Of a stretch of DNA of 33,737 nt, positions 31,940 to 33,737 are shown one piece after another. Under the pieces are notes generated by a model. It did no database searches, was not told where the DNA came from, and saw nothing but the letters and a program-made list of their open reading frames with translations. The position numbers and the translations under genes are program-made. The stretch covers positions 1 to 33,737 of the forward strand of contig CAOJEC010000013.1 of NCBI GenBank assembly GCA_948433885.1, read 5' to 3'. The number at the start of each line of letters is the position of its first letter. Within the stretch, counting starts at the first letter, position 1. The DNA comes from an uncultured bacterium (GTDB lineage: Bacteria; Bacillota_I; Bacilli_A; RF39; UBA660).

Positions 31940-33235
31940 TCATCGTTTTAACACCTTTTTTAGATTTATAAAATTGAGTCCGACGATCGTCAAAATATCG
32001 AGAATCTCTCCGACTATCAAGCCGTACAGTCCGATTTTGAAATAACTGAACACTGTAAGCGAAATAGTTTTGACGATTATACCCGCGGTGGCCGATCTAA
32101 AAGCTAAATCGGTGTGCCCTAAAGCCTGCAATGTACTAGATAATGGCCCTTCCAAATTGTAAAGAACGAATATGAAGGCCATTATTCTTATGTAAGTGGC
32201 GCCTTCTACTGTTCCATATATCGTGTTTAACAAAAACTCCGGGAATAAAAATACGACCGTATTGGAAATCAATCCTAATATTAAAGATAACATCAAAGAC
32301 TGCTTAAGCCGTCTTTTTATATTGGTATGATCCCTGAGTTCATAAGATTTACTCACCTCGGGAACTAATGCCGTGCTGACTGCTTGAATGATGAACGACG
32401 GGATCATCAGTAAAGGCACTACATACGCATTATAAATACCGTACTCACTTACTATAAATGAATTTGAATATCCGACACTTTTCAAAACGAAAGTCAAAAT
32501 GATCGGTTCGAAGAAGTAAGCTACGTTTCCTATAATTCTACCTCCGACAGTAGGAAGACACAAATCCAATACTTCTTTAGTCGTCTTCAAATCGGGTTTA
32601 AGATCTTTTTTTTTGATAGTAAAGTTTTTAGGAAGATATAAAAGGAAGATGACTATGGAGATAAATTCACTTATTATGGATAAAAGAATGAAACCACACA
32701 CTCCATACATGGGACTTTGATGGACTAATCCTGGCAAGAAAGTGACAATTATTAAAAACCTCGCGACTTGCTCGATGATATTCGACATAGTATGAGGAAG
32801 CATCCTCTGCTTACCAAAAAAGTACCCACGAAGTATGCTCGAGATGGAGATGAAAGGAAGAATGAAAGCCATTGACATCAAAGGAAATTGGGCAGATGGC
32901 TCATCTAACAAGTTGACCGCGATGTATTTTGCTGAAAATATTATGATAATCATCATGACCAAGTTGAGTAATAAAGTTATGGGTACTACTGACATGACAA
33001 TCTTCTTCCCACGTTTTGTTCCACGAGCCACCAAAGTACTTATAGCCATCGGCAACCCGAGTTGTGTTAAGGCGATCAAAAGAGAATATGTAGGCATAAC
33101 TAAACTGTAAAGATTTATCCCTTCTTGTCCGACGATTCTCGTAAAGACGATGCGTATCAAAAAACCCAACACTTTCGTGACCATCGATCCTATTAACAAA
33201 ATAAAAGCACTTTTAAAAAATAAACTTTTTTTCAT
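31940..33235 (-). CDS. SpoVB/MurJ-like polysaccharide flippase (MOP superfamily)
   Basis: The 431-residue polytopic protein has about 12-14 hydrophobic segments. Its opening resembles SpoVB and related lipid-linked sugar exporters: KVLGFLIRIVFTRIVGQEG, LYSLVMPTYSLLIALTQLGLP, STLVARG. In Firmicutes such proteins move lipid-linked cell-wall or polysaccharide precursors outward. The start at 33235 is the only good one, but its ribosome-binding site is weak (GTGAT). Its promoter region overlaps the -35 box of the divergent promoter at 33269. Confidence 0.8.
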   Translation of the reverse strand: MKKSLFFKSAFILLIGSMVTKVLGFLIRIVFTRIVGQEGINLYSLVMPTYSLLIALTQLGLPMAISTLVARGTKRGKKIVMSVVPITLLLNLVMMIIIIFSAKYIAVNLLDEPSAQFPLMSMAFILPFISISSILRGYFFGKQRMLPHTMSNIIEQVARFLIIVTFLPGLVHQSPMYGVCGFILLSIISEFISIVIFLLYLPKNFTIKKKDLKPDLKTTKEVLDLCLPTVGGRIIGNVAYFFEPIILTFVLKSVGYSNSFIVSEYGIYNAYVVPLLMIPSFIIQAVSTALVPEVSKSYELRDHTNIKRRLKQSLMLSLILGLISNTVVFLFPEFLLNTIYGTVEGATYIRIMAFIFVLYNLEGPLSSTLQALGHTDLAFRSATAGIIVKTISLTVFSYFKIGLYGLIVGEILDILTIVGLNFINLKKVLKR

Positions 33236-33268
33236 ATCACAAAATTTTATTCGAGTGAAACCTTTTTC

Positions 33269-33300
33269 TTGACAAACAAGTTCGGGGGGGGGGGTATAAT
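33269..33300 (+). promoter_or_regulatory. Promoter with G11 spacer tract, candidate phase-variable switch
   Basis: TTGACA (33269-33274) and TATAAT (33295-33300) are 20 nt apart, three more than optimal. Eleven consecutive G (33284-33294) form the spacer end. Polymerase slippage would change the spacing and hence promoter strength. At the present length it is probably weak. Confidence 0.8.
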
Positions 33301-33306
33301 CTCAAG

Positions 33307-33429
33307 TATAAGGTATAGTAGGCGAAGTTTATTTCAGTAGAAAAAGAGAATATTCTAATGTCTATTAAAAGCAAAAAAGGGTGGAAACGCCAATCTTTAA
33401 TGTGTTAAAAATCAGTTAGGAGTGACAAT
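33307..33429 (+). other. Untranslated leader of the second surface-protein gene
   Basis: The leader contains GGTG-GAAA-CGCC (33380-33391), a hairpin with a GNRA tetraloop, and AGGAGTGACAAT before ATG 33430. Its length equals that of the paralogous leader at 15541-15663. Confidence 0.45.
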
Positions 33430-33737
33430 ATGAATAAGAAAACCAAAAGAATGTTATATACAACTATTGCAGTACTGTTGTTGATTACTATAATAGGTGC
33501 AGTATCTTATGCTTATTTCACGACAACAGGTACAACTCAAAAACAGGATACTTCTTTGTCGATGGCAACTCTTTCTTTGAGATTCGCAGATAACGATAAT
33601 GGTATAGATGCCGAACTAGGTTTTGGTGAAACAGTCACCAAAAAGTTTTTGATCGAGAATACTGGAACTGCAGAAGCATCTCTCAGTTTGGATTGGAACA
33701 ATATGATTAATACCTACTTGAATGGTAGTCTCACATA
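33430..33737 (+). CDS. Surface protein with SipW/camelysin-type N-terminus (partial, runs off window)
   Basis: The first 102 codons are visible. The protein begins MNKKTKRMLYT, has a hydrophobic segment into GAVSYAYFTTTG, then a domain with VTKKFLIENTGTAEASLSL. These match the protein at 15664 (SVSYAYFTAIG, VTKKFTIENTGTVDASVKM, and MINTY..GSLT). It is a clear paralogue, so SipW-type export and a TasA-like beta domain are expected. The window ends before it can be seen whether InlB-like repeats or a Hint domain follow. Confidence 0.85.
   Translation, partial: MNKKTKRMLYTTIAVLLLITIIGAVSYAYFTTTGTTQKQDTSLSMATLSLRFADNDNGIDAELGFGETVTKKFLIENTGTAEASLSLDWNNMINTYLNGSLT

Noticed and set aside
31940-33235. 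Strong promoter for the flippase using TTGTCA opposite 33270
   Set aside because: The spacing to the best TAAAAT is 20 nt and the -35 is shared with the divergent promoter, so no promoter is called.
1-33737. tRNA, rRNA or tmRNA genes
   Set aside because: No cloverleaf with a TTCGA-type arm or rRNA-like sequence was recognised in the gaps between genes.

Overview
The window reads as a chromosomal segment of a low-GC Gram-positive bacterium of the Bacilli/Mollicutes side of the Bacillota, probably an uncultured gut-type lineage; that placement is inferred from gene order and family resemblance only. TGA is used as an ordinary stop codon (for example at the ends of the genes at 65-436, 498-1694 and 4090-4698), so this is not a mycoplasma code-4 genome. 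Many promoters carry the extended -10 form TGtTATAAT.

1-15.5 kb is a type IV secretion/conjugation-like locus: three VirB2/TrbC-like small membrane proteins (65, 498, 4811), a VirB6/TrbL-like channel protein (5322), a VirB3/PrgI-like protein (7445), a VirB4 ATPase carried on two overlapping genes (7746 and 8294), a bifunctional M23 + GH24 wall hydrolase in the VirB1 role (10100), two small anchored VirB8-like candidates (12195, 12713) and a VirD4-type coupling ATPase (13226). A lipid cassette of acyltransferase, acyl-CoA ligase and acyltransferase sits inside it (1789-4698). No relaxase or integrase was seen.

15.5-17.1 kb holds a surface protein with a SipW/camelysin-type N-terminus, two InlB-like repeats and a C-terminal Hint (autoprocessing) domain. 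Its promoter has a G-rich tract in the -35/-10 spacer. A paralogue begins at 33430 behind the same kind of promoter, this time with an uninterrupted G11 tract, which suggests phase variation.

17.1-23.3 kb is the rimP-nusA-rnpM-infB-rbfA-truB translation operon, with a RimP reduced to its N-terminal domain, no ylxQ, and two unfamiliar GNAT-like genes between rbfA and truB. 23.4-25.7 kb is a decaying VWA/solute-binding cluster: one gene with three homopolymer frameshifts, an intact XpaC-like gene and a truncated fragment. An isolated ATP-grasp gene follows.

26.9-27.75 kb looks non-coding at first sight but is the most interesting part. Two tandem units of about 405 bp each encode, on the minus strand, a 30-residue hydrophobic peptide with its own promoter, strong ribosome-binding site and terminator, faced by a convergent plus-strand RNA of about 110 nt that ends inside the peptide gene. 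A 14-nt element in each peptide 5' UTR can pair with the mRNA's 3' tail. This is the layout of a type I toxin-antitoxin system.

27.8-30.3 kb holds rplU-prp-rpmA with an L21-type leader, then infC-rpmI-rplT behind a clear terminator/antiterminator attenuator, with infC apparently starting at AUA. Cardiolipin synthase (30432), a convergent SpoVB/MurJ-like flippase (31940-33235, minus) and the partial second surface-protein gene close the window.
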